Shown here: piece after piece, positions 8,982 through 18,493 of the stretch
Layout of the letters: each line of letters opens with the position of its first letter
How positions within the stretch are numbered: the stretch's first letter is position 1
Source of the DNA: Sulfidibacterium sp964549335
GTDB lineage: Bacteria; Bacteroidota; Bacteroidia; Bacteroidales; F082
Assembly: GCA_964549335.1 (NCBI GenBank)
Contig: CAZJUQ010000005.1
Coordinates: forward strand, 1-64,000
Direction: 5' to 3'
Length of the DNA stretch: 64,000 bases
Translations under genes and position numbers: made by a program
The notes under the pieces: model-generated
Database searches by the model: none
What the model saw: the letters and a program-made list of their open reading frames with translations, nothing else
Told to the model about the DNA's origin: nothing

Positions 8982-11900
8982 TTATTGTTTTTTATCCTTT
9001 TTCAATCTGAACATAACGGCATAAAAAGCGGGCAGAACAATTATGGTAAGCAGTGTTGCGGCAAAAAGTCCGCCCATAATGGTAACGGCCATACCACCGA
9101 ACATGGGGTCGGGCAACAGCGGAGCCATGCCGAGTATTGTTGTGCCTGCAGCCATAGCCACCGGAATAGCCCTTGAACGTGTGGCTGTAACTATCGCCTC
9201 GTATTGCGTCAGTCCGTTTTCTTTCATCTCCTGATCGGCTTGGTCGAGTAAAACTATGGCGTTTTTAATAACCATACCCACAAGTCCGAGGATACCGAGA
9301 ACGGCAAAAAATCCGAAAAAGAGTCCCGAAGCCAAAAACGCCAATGTAATGCCAATTATAACAAGAGGTACCATAAGTAAAATCATCGTTACCGTTTTCC
9401 ACTCCCTGTATTGCAACATCAAAATGGTAAGAATAAGCAAAAGCGCAATAAACAGTTTTGACGAAATTGCCGCATTGGTAACCTGTTGTGTATAATATAT
9501 ACCGTCCCACCACAAGCGGTATCCCTTCGGCAATGGAATGGCCTCTATTTTAGGCATCAGTCGTGCTTCGAGTTCGGTATTTCCGATACCTGCAACGGGG
9601 TCGCACTGGGCTGCTATATCAAGTTGACGGTTAAATTCATGAATCATGTAATTCTCGAATTTCACGGGAATACTGTCGGTTATTTGAGCCAGCGGTATTG
9701 TTTGTCCCGCGGAATTCATAACCGGCAAGCTACCTATATCGCCGTAATTATAATAGTTCCTGTTTTTTGCCTTCAACAGCATAGGCATCACCCAAGTTCC
9801 TTCCCTGAACACGCCGATTTTTTGACCTTCGCCAATGCGTTGTAATGCTCTTGCCATATCGGTTCTTGTTACGTTTGCCTGTCTTCCTTTGTTTTGGTTG
9901 TAAACGGGTTCCACTTTCGGTGTTTTTACCCCCCAGCTGTCCCGCACGTTTACGGCGAGAGGGTCGGCACGCATAATGGCTTTTGCTTTGTCGGCCAACT
10001 TTCGTAAAACCACGGGGTCGGGACCGTCAAATTTAGCTTCGATAATGGCATCAGGAGCAGGTGCAACTTTAAATTTGTAAAAAACGGGTAATGCATCGGG
10101 GAAATTTTCGCGGACATATTTTTCAAAAACAGGCATCAACGAATCGGCGGTCTTATAATCGGTTGTCTCTATCAAGAGGTTGGCAAAGTTGGGGCGCGGA
10201 CTCCACGATACCGATGCCAAATAATAACGCAACGGAGAAGCACCTATAGATACGGAAACGTTTTTGACTACTTTTTGCTTCATCAAATATTTCTCCATTT
10301 TTTTCACGTCGCTTTCAACCTTTTTTATATCGGTTCCTTCAGGCAAAAAGTAATCGACCTTAAACATGGGTTTGTTGATAGCCGGAAAGAAATCTTGCTT
10401 TACATATTTAAAAAGATATACACTTAAAAAGAAGAGTCCGAAAACCACAGCAACCACAAGATACTTTTTGTCGATAATTGTTTCGATAAACAGTGTAAGT
10501 TTTTTGTAAAATCCTGTATCGTAAGGGTCTTTGGTATTACCTTCCCCCTTTGACTCCTTAAGAATGAAGTCGCCGAATACCGTTGTTTGTATCAAGGCGA
10601 AAAGCCAGCTTAGCATCAATGCTATGGCAAGAACGGCAAAGAGAGGTTTTATAATTTCGGCGGTATTGCTTGGTGCAAGATACAAAGGCAAAAACGACAG
10701 TACCGCAATAATGGTGGCGGCAAGCAATCCCCACTGTGGAATTTTAGCCCCTTCTTCAAGAGCTTTGCGGCGGCGCATACCTTTTGCTATCTTCATTTGT
10801 GCGTTGTCGGTTACCACTATGGCGTTGTCAACAAGCATGCCCATAGCAATGATAATGGCGGCAAGCGAAGTGCGGTGCAGGTCGATACCCATGGGTAACA
10901 TTAATAGCAGTGTACCCAAAATGGAAAACAACAAACTTGTTCCTATTAAGATTCCTGCCCTTACACCCATTGCAAAAAGTATAAGAATGACAACAATCAA
11001 AACCGATTCGATAAGGTTGGTTATAAAAGTGTTGTTGGCTTCAATGGCAACCTCGTCTTCGGAATAAATTTTTGTCATTTCGATACCCACCGGCAGCAGA
11101 TGTTTTATTTGAGCAAATTTTTCACGTACACTTTTTCCCACCACAACCGAGTTGCCGCCGTCGCGTGTGGAAAAACCTATTGCTATTGCGGGCAAAGCAT
11201 TCATACGCATAAGAGTACTTGGCGGGTCTTTGTAATCCTTTTTTATGACGGCAATGTCGCCGAAACGGATACGGTTTCCGTTTTTGCCTGTAATAACGAG
11301 GTCTTCAATCTCTTTTACCGTTTGAAATGTACCACCCACGTCAAGACGCACATCAAAGTTTCCCGATTGAATTACACCCGTATTAACCAACTGGTTTTGC
11401 GAGGCAAGGGCATTTTGAATGTCTTGAGGTGTTATTCCCGAATTGGCAAGTTTTTCGTCGGAGATATAGACATTAACAACCTTGTCGCGTATTCCGAAAA
11501 GTTTAACCTTTGCCACATCTTCGGCAGTTGACAATTGTTGCTTGATAAATTGTGCGTAATCTTCGAGTTCCGACATGGTATATCCCGGGTCGGCGGTAAT
11601 GGCGTAATAAATTCCGTAAACATCACCGAAGTCGTCATTAACGATAACCGTACTCGCTTCGGGAGGCAATTTTGGTTGAACGTTCATAATTTTACGCCGC
11701 ATCTCATCCCACACCTGTTGAAACAGCTCCTTGGGAACCCATTGGTACATATCCACTTTAATATAGCTGAAACCGGCTCTCGATTCCGATTTGATAAAAT
11801 CGACAAGCGGATGCGATTGCAATTCACGTTCGATAACCTGCGTAACCTGTGTTCTTACCTGTTCGGCGGTAGCTCCCGGATAGTAGGTCATAAAAATAAT

Positions 11901-12032
11901 CTGCTTTATAACAAAAGGAGAGTCCTCTCTTTTGCCGAGGTGCTGAAAAGAAAAGATACCTCCGAAAATTGTTATTATCAGAAAGAAATATATAACCTGT
12001 TTGTTTTTTAGTGCGTATCCTGCTAAGTTCAT
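8982..12032 (-). CDS. RND efflux permease, second system (variant proton-relay residue)
   Basis: 1016 residues, the last gene of a three-gene minus-strand operon. It has the twelve-helix RND layout: N-terminal helix (NKQVIYFFLIITIFGG), porter domains, TM4 and TM10. In TM4 the motif reads MLVDNAIVVTDNAQ, so the first relay aspartate is kept (D402) while the second is Asn (N403). TM10 keeps the Lys (LVGMVIKNAIVLLDQ). This VDN pattern belongs, as far as I recall, to a distinct branch of efflux permeases common in environmental bacteria and is not by itself a sign of inactivation. It differs from the CusA-type metal pumps (VDAAIV). The substrate cannot be told from sequence. The start lies 17 bp after the adaptor stop. 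Confidence 0.93.
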   Translation of the reverse strand: MNLAGYALKNKQVIYFFLIITIFGGIFSFQHLGKREDSPFVIKQIIFMTYYPGATAEQVRTQVTQVIERELQSHPLVDFIKSESRAGFSYIKVDMYQWVPKELFQQVWDEMRRKIMNVQPKLPPEASTVIVNDDFGDVYGIYYAITADPGYTMSELEDYAQFIKQQLSTAEDVAKVKLFGIRDKVVNVYISDEKLANSGITPQDIQNALASQNQLVNTGVIQSGNFDVRLDVGGTFQTVKEIEDLVITGKNGNRIRFGDIAVIKKDYKDPPSTLMRMNALPAIAIGFSTRDGGNSVVVGKSVREKFAQIKHLLPVGIEMTKIYSEDEVAIEANNTFITNLIESVLIVVILILFAMGVRAGILIGTSLLFSILGTLLLMLPMGIDLHRTSLAAIIIAMGMLVDNAIVVTDNAQMKIAKGMRRRKALEEGAKIPQWGLLAATIIAVLSFLPLYLAPSNTAEIIKPLFAVLAIALMLSWLFALIQTTVFGDFILKESKGEGNTKDPYDTGFYKKLTLFIETIIDKKYLVVAVVFGLFFLSVYLFKYVKQDFFPAINKPMFKVDYFLPEGTDIKKVESDVKKMEKYLMKQKVVKNVSVSIGASPLRYYLASVSWSPRPNFANLLIETTDYKTADSLMPVFEKYVRENFPDALPVFYKFKVAPAPDAIIEAKFDGPDPVVLRKLADKAKAIMRADPLAVNVRDSWGVKTPKVEPVYNQNKGRQANVTRTDMARALQRIGEGQKIGVFREGTWVMPMLLKAKNRNYYNYGDIGSLPVMNSAGQTIPLAQITDSIPVKFENYMIHEFNRQLDIAAQCDPVAGIGNTELEARLMPKIEAIPLPKGYRLWWDGIYYTQQVTNAAISSKLFIALLLILTILMLQYREWKTVTMILLMVPLVIIGITLAFLASGLFFGFFAVLGILGLVGMVIKNAIVLLDQADQEMKENGLTQYEAIVTATRSRAIPVAMAAGTTILGMAPLLPDPMFGGMAVTIMGGLFAATLLTIIVLPAFYAVMFRLKKDKKQ

Positions 12033-12049
12033 AATGTCTCCTTTTAATA

Positions 12050-13126
12050 TCAGTGAAAATTTTTCTGATCGAGGATTGTTACTTTTTGTCCTTCAACCAA
12101 CCGTTTGGCTCCTGCCACGACAATGGTTTGTCCGGGTTTCAATCCCGATTTTATTTTTATGTAATCGCGACCCGAAAATCCGTCAAGCGAAACATGCTCT
12201 CTTTTTACAACGAGATCTTTTGTAACCACCCAAACCGAAGGCACACTTTCCGTATCGCTTTCCACCACAGCGGCAACGGGGATAATAATATCGTTTCCTT
12301 TTCCCGCTTCTTTTCCCATTATAATATTTACCCTGCAACTCATACCTGCTGAAATTTTATATCTGCTTTTAGCATTATTTTCATGTTTGAGGTATAAATG
12401 CAATTTAAAACCTTCGGGGGTAGGTGTTTTTTCCATCTCTTTCAAAACGGCATCAAAAACCTTGTCGGGATACACGTCGAACACAACCTTATATTTGTCA
12501 AAATAGCGGAAATTAACGGCAAGTTGTTCGGGGATAGTTGTTTCGACCTCTATTCTCGAAAGGTCGAAAAGTTTTGTTATGGGTTGGTAAGGTTTAATCA
12601 CATCACCAATATCGGCCAATTTGGGTCCGTAATATCCCGTAAAAGGAGCATAAACTTTGGTGTATTTCAAATTGTTCTTCGCCTTTTCGTAAGCCGATTG
12701 CGCCTCTTTGAAGCTGGCAAATTTCCTTTCGTAATCACTTTTCGAAACCGAACCTTTTTTCCAGAGTCGTTCGTAACGTTCCGCTTCGGCTTTTGCCTGG
12801 TTATAACGGGCTTTTGCCGAGTTAAGGGCAATTTCGTAATCGGAAGGGTCTATTGCGGCAATCAAACTCCCTTTTGTAACTTTATTACCCTCGATGATAT
12901 TACTCTTTATTATGGGAGCATTGCCGACCCTGAAAGATATTTCGGTCTCTTTGTCGGCTTTTGTAACGGCAGGATAACCCTTTCCGAGGTCATCACTAAA
13001 ATAAGATACTTTCATAACTTTTACAGGACGTATCACCTCCTTTTCGGGAGCTTTTTCCTCTTTACATCCCGTAGTAAAAACCAGCATTAAAAAAATTGCT
13101 GACAGAATTGTTGTAAATCTATTCAT
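12050..13126 (-). CDS. RND efflux adaptor (HlyD/AcrA family), second system, lipoprotein
   Basis: 358 residues. The lipoprotein signal ends VFTTGCKEEKAPEKE. The body follows adaptor order: first lipoyl half (EISFRVGNAPIIKSNIIEG), a short helical hairpin (SAKARYNQAKAEAERYERLW), second lipoyl half (KYTKVYAPFTGYYGPKL), beta-barrel, and membrane-proximal domain (KSGLKPGQTIVVAGAKRLV). It is shorter than the first adaptor (388) and belongs to a different subfamily. It sits between the outer-membrane factor gene (29-bp gap) and the permease gene (17-bp gap). The CKEEK start resembles the Lys-(Asp/Glu)2 lipoprotein export signal described for some Bacteroidota, which would be odd for a protein that must work in the periplasm. 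Confidence 0.9.
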   Translation of the reverse strand: MNRFTTILSAIFLMLVFTTGCKEEKAPEKEVIRPVKVMKVSYFSDDLGKGYPAVTKADKETEISFRVGNAPIIKSNIIEGNKVTKGSLIAAIDPSDYEIALNSAKARYNQAKAEAERYERLWKKGSVSKSDYERKFASFKEAQSAYEKAKNNLKYTKVYAPFTGYYGPKLADIGDVIKPYQPITKLFDLSRIEVETTIPEQLAVNFRYFDKYKVVFDVYPDKVFDAVLKEMEKTPTPEGFKLHLYLKHENNAKSRYKISAGMSCRVNIIMGKEAGKGNDIIIPVAAVVESDTESVPSVWVVTKDLVVKREHVSLDGFSGRDYIKIKSGLKPGQTIVVAGAKRLVEGQKVTILDQKNFH

Positions 13127-13155
13127 TGTATTAAAATTTTAATTATCCGTAATTA

Positions 13156-14466
13156 TTATTTTGCCATTTCACCCAATGCATGCATATATTCCGAATATGC
13201 AACATTCACATCATATTTTGCCTCTATGTAGTTTAAAAAGCTCTTTTGCAGGAATGCCTGGGCATCCAATACTTCGAGCACCGACGACAACCCTTCGTTA
13301 TATCTGTCCAACATAACGGAAACGTTTTTCTTGGCATTGTTCAGAGCGCTTTTGGCAAATTTCATCTGTTCTTGCGACTTTTCAAGGTTATAATAGCTTC
13401 GTTGCACTTGCAGAACCACGGCGTCTTTTGTCTGTTCCACCCTTAGTTGGGCAATCTGTGTAGCCTGTCGTACAGCATTATACTCGTTTTGTTTTTGTCC
13501 CCAGTAGTAGATAGGTATCTTCAACTGAGCCTTAAAATAATAATTGAAATCGGGGTCTGTTTTCAAACCGGGACTCGGCGCTCCCCATTTTCCGCCCGCA
13601 AGGGCACCGAACTGGGGCTTGAATTTAGAAACGGTAACCTTTTCGTTGTACTTTGTGGCCATGGCTTTTCCGTTTAAGTATGTGAGTTCGGGTCTGTTTT
13701 TCAGTGCCCTGACAATCAAGCTGTCGGCCGAAAACGATTTTACCAGCGGCATCAACGAGTCGGCAACCCGAGGCAAGGTATCCACGGGAAATCCGAGAAG
13801 TTTGTTCAGGTCCATAATACTCATTTCAAAATCTTTGGCTGCTTTCAACACCTGGTATTGCGCATCGTTGAGCCTCACTTTCGATTGATACAATTCGTTT
13901 TTACCGACAACCTCCTCTTCCACCTTGCTTTTAATAACGTTCACAAAGTCGTTAACAACATTTCTGTATTCTATTGCCAAATTGTAAATCTCTTTTTTGG
14001 CAACGGTATTCAAATAGAGTTTGTCGGCATTGAACATGACCTCTTGTTTCGAAAGTTTTAGATATCCCCTCATTGCATCCACTTCCGATTGTGCGGCAAG
14101 TTTCTTGTTTTTAAGGTTACCACCTGTAATTATGGGTTGATACAGGGTAAGATCCAACGAATAGAGGCTATGCAGCTCTTCGCCCGGGGTGCCCACAGGT
14201 GCATCGGCGGGAGGTGCGAGTTTTAAAGCATTGCCGTAATAACCGTAGTTTCCCGAAAAATCGAGTTTGGGTCCGTAAACCGATTTTGCAGCTTTCAACT
14301 TCGACTCTGCACCCTTTAAACCGCGTTCGGCCATCTTGACCTGTTGCTGGTAATCAACGGCTATTCGCCTGTACCTGTAAATCAACGTATCCTCAACCTG
14401 CGAAAAAATATTTTGCGCCGACAAGAGGAAATAAATTGATAATAATATTATAATTTTTCTTTTCAT
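13156..14466 (-). CDS. TolC-family outer-membrane channel, second efflux system
   Basis: 436 residues with a type I signal peptide (MKRKIIILLSIYFLLSAQ, cleaved about NIFSQ), so unlike the first system's channel it is not a lipoprotein. It has two OEP repeats with long heptad-rich helices (AERGLKGAESKLKAAKSVYG near the N-terminus; FAKSALNNAKKNVSVMLDRY and EGLSSVLEVLDAQAFLQ near the C-terminus), the classic TolC helical-barrel signature. It is the first gene of the operon and has a TACTTTTG box upstream at 14516-14523. It should complete a tripartite pump with the adaptor and permease encoded downstream. Confidence 0.9.
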   Translation of the reverse strand: MKRKIIILLSIYFLLSAQNIFSQVEDTLIYRYRRIAVDYQQQVKMAERGLKGAESKLKAAKSVYGPKLDFSGNYGYYGNALKLAPPADAPVGTPGEELHSLYSLDLTLYQPIITGGNLKNKKLAAQSEVDAMRGYLKLSKQEVMFNADKLYLNTVAKKEIYNLAIEYRNVVNDFVNVIKSKVEEEVVGKNELYQSKVRLNDAQYQVLKAAKDFEMSIMDLNKLLGFPVDTLPRVADSLMPLVKSFSADSLIVRALKNRPELTYLNGKAMATKYNEKVTVSKFKPQFGALAGGKWGAPSPGLKTDPDFNYYFKAQLKIPIYYWGQKQNEYNAVRQATQIAQLRVEQTKDAVVLQVQRSYYNLEKSQEQMKFAKSALNNAKKNVSVMLDRYNEGLSSVLEVLDAQAFLQKSFLNYIEAKYDVNVAYSEYMHALGEMAK

Positions 14467-14515
14467 GTTAATAAATTTAATTCTAAAATTTAAGGGGTGT
14501 AACTCTTATAACCCA

Positions 14516-14523
14516 CAAAAGTA
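14516..14523 (-). promoter_or_regulatory. -7 box TACTTTTG for the second efflux operon
   Basis: Read on the minus strand this is an exact TAnnTTTG, 49 nt before the start at 14466. Confidence 0.45.
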
Positions 14524-14679
14524 AGCAGAACGGCTTAAAAAATCAAACTTTTGCGGTTCAATAAATCGACAGAAACCGCAGCCGGCAAGGAATTGAAAAC
14601 CGTAAACCCCACAAATAAAACTGTTTGAGTGAGAAATATCTCTCCGTAATCATTCAATATTTAGCGTCAGGAAAAATTG

Positions 14680-15765
14680 TTAGAAACCGAGAAATCTGTA
14701 ATTTATTGATGCCAGTACCGATTTTCTGTCGCCCACCAATCCTGCTTCGGCTCTGAACTGCCATCTTTTGTTAAACTGATACTGAAATCCCAATAATCCG
14801 TTCCACATTTGAGCAACCTGTTTATCTATCCCGTATTCAACAATGGATTCGCCTTGCCGCTCGTCAATACCTTCGACTATCGGTGTTAGAACTTTATCGG
14901 CAAGTCTTTTTTGTACCGGAGTGGCTTCGTTATTGTACCAATCGTAATAGTCGTCGACAAATTGGTCTTTATTATCCCATACATCTTGCGGAATGGCATC
15001 CCTCATGGGAATTTTTCCCAGTGTGCTCGATTGCATTTTTATACGCATGGCACCCACCCAGATGCTTATATTACGGTATGGTTTGTTTTTGAATACAAAA
15101 ACGTGTCCCATTCTAAGCCCCATAACACTGGCAAGAGTAGCCTTGTCAAGCAATTCGGGTTTGTTCCAAGTAAAATTAAAGTCCCCTGAAATCCATACCG
15201 GACCCACTCCGCCGGCAACCAAAACTCCGAAACCAGTAGTGGTAATATTTTGATCTACCTGTGAAGTGAAGTCGATTTCGTGTTGCCCAAGTTTGTCGAT
15301 ATTAACTTCGGTATGCGAATGTCCGTATCCGAAAATCCCGTAAACATTCAAAAAGGGCAATACCCACAAGTCGGGACGGACATTTACCGAGTACGATGTG
15401 TTTCTGCTGTCGCCAAAACCGAGTATCTCGTTTCCGTTCTCGTCAACTACAGGTTGCAATTCGAAACTGTTTTCGGGTTTGTATGAATTTTGATAGCCGA
15501 GTTGCAAATTATCTATGGTAATTCCCATATCGGTCCAAAAATAGTTAAACATTATTCCCATGGGATAAGGGATATCAAAACCCTTTTTGTATGCTCCCTG
15601 CCCCAGTATGGGAAAAACATGATCGTATTTTACGGCTTTCAAACTGTCGGTATATGCTTTGTGAACATCTCTTATTTTTTTGCTTGTGTACTGTGCATTA
15701 AGCTGCACCGAAAACATTAACAAAACTATAACTACATAACCGGTAATCTTGCGTGATTGTTTCAT
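14680..15765 (-). CDS. Conserved outer-membrane protein of unknown function
   Basis: 361 residues with a signal peptide (about 1-24, VQLNAQ). Beta-barrel-like strands run over most of the length (NVRPDLWVLPFLNVYGIFGY, VLVAGGVGPVWISGDFNFTW, and a last strand ending SINYRFLGF with the terminal Phe favoured by outer-membrane barrels). A helical insertion around 255-310 (DAIPQDVWDNKDQFVDDYYD and EATPVQKRLADKVL) interrupts the strands. I recognise the look of a Bacteroidota outer-membrane family but cannot name it. It is a single gene with its own -7 box. A 213-bp gap separates it from the efflux operon, and the mannosidase on the same strand is upstream. Confidence 0.7.
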   Translation of the reverse strand: MKQSRKITGYVVIVLLMFSVQLNAQYTSKKIRDVHKAYTDSLKAVKYDHVFPILGQGAYKKGFDIPYPMGIMFNYFWTDMGITIDNLQLGYQNSYKPENSFELQPVVDENGNEILGFGDSRNTSYSVNVRPDLWVLPFLNVYGIFGYGHSHTEVNIDKLGQHEIDFTSQVDQNITTTGFGVLVAGGVGPVWISGDFNFTWNKPELLDKATLASVMGLRMGHVFVFKNKPYRNISIWVGAMRIKMQSSTLGKIPMRDAIPQDVWDNKDQFVDDYYDWYNNEATPVQKRLADKVLTPIVEGIDERQGESIVEYGIDKQVAQMWNGLLGFQYQFNKRWQFRAEAGLVGDRKSVLASINYRFLGF

Positions 15766-15789
15766 ATGGCTGGCGAATTAAAATTTCAG

Positions 15790-15797
15790 CAAAGATA
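15790..15797 (-). promoter_or_regulatory. -7 box TATCTTTG for the outer-membrane protein gene
   Basis: Exact TAnnTTTG on the minus strand, 24 nt before the start at 15765, in the 109-bp gap between this gene and the mannosidase. It indicates separate transcription. Confidence 0.5.
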
Positions 15798-15874
15798 AAA
15801 ATTTTTCACAATACTACAGGCAGTCAAGCAAAAGGGTGCAAATCCGCCGTTTAAAGGATATATTGTATAAAGAA

Positions 15875-18394
15875 CTACTTTTTATATATACTTCCCAAAC
15901 TCTTTATGATAAAATCCTCTTTTTCAACATCTTTTTGTCCTGTGTAAAAACGGACGGTTTTTGTTTCGCCGGGAAGCAAATCGAAATAATTATCGCTGAA
16001 AAAACCCTCATATCCGGTTGAAACAAAGAGGTTTTTCACCAACTTTTCCGCCGAAAAGGTAACATCGTAATATCCGTCACCACCGGTTAGCGAAACAACA
16101 ACTCCGGCATCCGGCAAATCGAGATTTTTTGGTTTGGCAAAATAGTGAATATTGCGTGCAATTGTTTTTCCGTTTTGCTCGAGCCGTGCTTCAAGAAGAA
16201 TATTAGCGCTGTCCTTAATTTTCGCACTATTAAACAAAAGAGCTTGCCACGACGTGTCGGCCGGAACAAAAAATTCTCTTTCGTTTTTCGCGAAAATCTT
16301 TCCCTTAAAATTCATCAATCTCCATTTCAATACGGCTTTGAAATGGGCCGTGGTATCCGAAACTATCCAAATTCCCGTTGTTCCGGCATTTGGTTCGTCA
16401 AAAGATATAAGAACGGGTGCATAATCATGCTTAACCCGATAGTTTAAGGCCTTCCAGTTGTTGTAATAATCAACCGACGACCACGATGTTACGGGCCAAC
16501 AATCGTTAAACTGCCAATATAGCGTGCCCATGCAATAGGGTTTTGCACGCCGGTGCGCCTCTATCGCCTTCGAAATTCCCTCCATTTGTAAAAGTTGGCT
16601 CACATATACGTAATCGTCGAAACGCGAAGGCACCTTGTAGTCGCGCTCCATATATAGTCTTATGTTTTCCCAACCGAAAGGATGTTTTTGATGTGTTTTC
16701 ATACATTGCGAGTTAAGACGCATACCCGTATCGGGACAAAATTTCACTATCGATTTCACCGGAGGCATACCTTGAAAACCGTATTCGCTCATAAACCTTC
16801 CTATCTTTTTTTCGTAATATTCAAAAGGTTTTTTACCCCACCATACTTCCCAATAATGAACATCCCCGCCGGCAAAAGCCTCTTTGTGCCCCCACCCTGT
16901 CGAAGGAGAGCTCGGCCAATACGGAACACCGGGATTTAAGGTTTTTAAATTTTCCGGAATAATTTTATTGAAGATATTAATGTACGCGTTCCACAACATT
17001 GCCGAATCTTTTTCCGAATATCCCATCTGTTTTTGCCAACCCCAGTTATGCCATGCTTCGTCAACCTCGTTGTTGCCGCACCACAAAACAAGAGAGGGAT
17101 GGTTACGCAACCTTTTTATTTGGTATGCGGTTTCATTTTTCACACTGTTGGCAAAATCCCGGTCAACGGGAACCATATTGCAAGCAAACATAAAATCTTG
17201 CCATACCATTATCCCGTATTTGTCGCACAGATTGTAAAACATATCATTTTCGTAATAACCACCTCCCCACACACGCAACATGTTAAAATTGGATTGACGG
17301 GCATACGACAAAAGTTTTTCGTACCTTTTTTCGTTGACACGCGAAGGAAAATTATCCATGGGGATAAAATTGGCACCTCTGGCAAATACCCTTTTGCCGT
17401 TTATTTTAAAATAAAACGTGGTTCCCGTGGAGTCTTTGTCGCGCACCAACTCCACCCTGCGCAAACCCGTTACCACTTTTCGGGCATCAATTAGCTTACC
17501 CTCTTTAATTATCCGCTGCTCTATCGTGTACAGGTTCTGTTTTCCCATTCCGTTGGGCCACCACAATTCGGGATTTTCAATAACAACACCGGTCTCTATT
17601 TTGTTTGTACCCTTTTTCAGGTCTTCTTTTTGCCTGCGGTATATCTTGCCGTTAACATAGGTCGCCAATTCATATTGACCTCCCTCATACGATTCTATCT
17701 CCTGTTTCAAAACAAGTTTCGCCCTCCGGGTTGATATGGTATCTTGTTTTACATATACGGTTTCTATTTTGGCATTATTCGATGCCTGTAAATAGAGTGG
17801 TTTCCAGATACCGCAAGTAACAAAACGCGGACCCCAGTCCCAGCCCGACTGATAAGCCGCTTTCCTGGTAAATCCCCTAATATAGGGCAACCTGTATCCT
17901 GCCTCCCTTTGCTTCCTGGCATTCATCTTCTCGGGCGAATAAAAAATAACCTTTAGAATATTTTTTTCGGGTTTTAAAATACCTTTTACATCCGCTTCCC
18001 ACTTTAAAAACATATTGTCGGCCGTAATTATCTTCTTTCCGTTTAAAAATACCATTGCATAAGTATCAAGTCCTTCGAAAACAATCTTTAAATTGTCGTA
18101 CGACAAATACCCGGCGGGAACATTAAACTTTGTAAAATATATCCATTTCCGTTTTCCAATCCACTGCAATTTCTCCTCATTATTACCATAGAAAGGATCT
18201 TCTATTATTCCTTTTCGGTATAATGCCAGAAAAACATCAGACGGATATGCATCATTAACAAAAATACTGTCGTTGCCGTCGCGCAAAAACCATTTCGATT
18301 TCTTCAAATCGAATTTTACCGTTTGAGATGTTGCGGTACCCAAAGTTAAAGCCGTGATAATCAGCCATGCAAAAAATATTAAACCCTTTTTCAT
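15875..18394 (-). CDS. Beta-mannosidase, glycoside hydrolase family 2
   Basis: 839 residues: signal peptide (to about 24), an N-terminal jelly-roll sugar-binding domain (VFEGLDTYAMVFLNGKKI), immunoglobulin-like GH2 domain, (beta/alpha)8 catalytic domain and C-terminal beta domains. The acid/base Glu is E443 in WCGNNEVDEAWHNW and the nucleophile is E537 in FMSEYGFQGMP; both surrounding motifs are those of GH2 beta-mannosidases rather than beta-galactosidases. It hydrolyses terminal beta-D-mannose from manno-oligosaccharides, probably in the periplasm. No SusC/SusD pair, other glycosidase or sugar regulator is next to it, so it is not part of a visible polysaccharide utilisation locus. It has its own -7 box upstream and is divergent from the oxidoreductase gene at 18544. 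Confidence 0.93.
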   Translation of the reverse strand: MKKGLIFFAWLIITALTLGTATSQTVKFDLKKSKWFLRDGNDSIFVNDAYPSDVFLALYRKGIIEDPFYGNNEEKLQWIGKRKWIYFTKFNVPAGYLSYDNLKIVFEGLDTYAMVFLNGKKIITADNMFLKWEADVKGILKPEKNILKVIFYSPEKMNARKQREAGYRLPYIRGFTRKAAYQSGWDWGPRFVTCGIWKPLYLQASNNAKIETVYVKQDTISTRRAKLVLKQEIESYEGGQYELATYVNGKIYRRQKEDLKKGTNKIETGVVIENPELWWPNGMGKQNLYTIEQRIIKEGKLIDARKVVTGLRRVELVRDKDSTGTTFYFKINGKRVFARGANFIPMDNFPSRVNEKRYEKLLSYARQSNFNMLRVWGGGYYENDMFYNLCDKYGIMVWQDFMFACNMVPVDRDFANSVKNETAYQIKRLRNHPSLVLWCGNNEVDEAWHNWGWQKQMGYSEKDSAMLWNAYINIFNKIIPENLKTLNPGVPYWPSSPSTGWGHKEAFAGGDVHYWEVWWGKKPFEYYEKKIGRFMSEYGFQGMPPVKSIVKFCPDTGMRLNSQCMKTHQKHPFGWENIRLYMERDYKVPSRFDDYVYVSQLLQMEGISKAIEAHRRAKPYCMGTLYWQFNDCWPVTSWSSVDYYNNWKALNYRVKHDYAPVLISFDEPNAGTTGIWIVSDTTAHFKAVLKWRLMNFKGKIFAKNEREFFVPADTSWQALLFNSAKIKDSANILLEARLEQNGKTIARNIHYFAKPKNLDLPDAGVVVSLTGGDGYYDVTFSAEKLVKNLFVSTGYEGFFSDNYFDLLPGETKTVRFYTGQKDVEKEDFIIKSLGSIYKK

Positions 18395-18421
18395 ATCAAT
18401 GTTGTTTCACTTATAACCATA

Positions 18422-18429
18422 CAAAGATA
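18422..18429 (-). promoter_or_regulatory. -7 box TATCTTTG for the beta-mannosidase
   Basis: Exact TAnnTTTG on the minus strand, 27 nt before the start at 18394, in the 149-bp divergent spacer. Confidence 0.5.
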
Positions 18430-18493
18430 AAACTAACTGTTTACACACCTCAATTTTTATCCATTGTGAAAAGATAACTTTAAAAAAATGATT

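Noticed and set aside
10531..11067. 178-codon open frame on the + strand inside the second RND permease
   Set aside because: It is antisense to a well-conserved permease and has no family motif; the open frame follows from the codon use of the true gene. The same applies to frames such as 12398-13090 (+) and 6028-6492 (-).
8982..12032. Second RND permease as a CusA-type heavy-metal pump
   Set aside because: TM4 reads VDNAIV and not the VDAAIV of CusA-type pumps, and no metal-binding partner gene is nearby.
8921..14587. Ten-base sequence CCGCAGCCGG in opposite orientation on both sides of the second efflux operon
   Set aside because: Only ten bases match and the surroundings do not; without further copies or target duplications it is not enough for a mobile element border.
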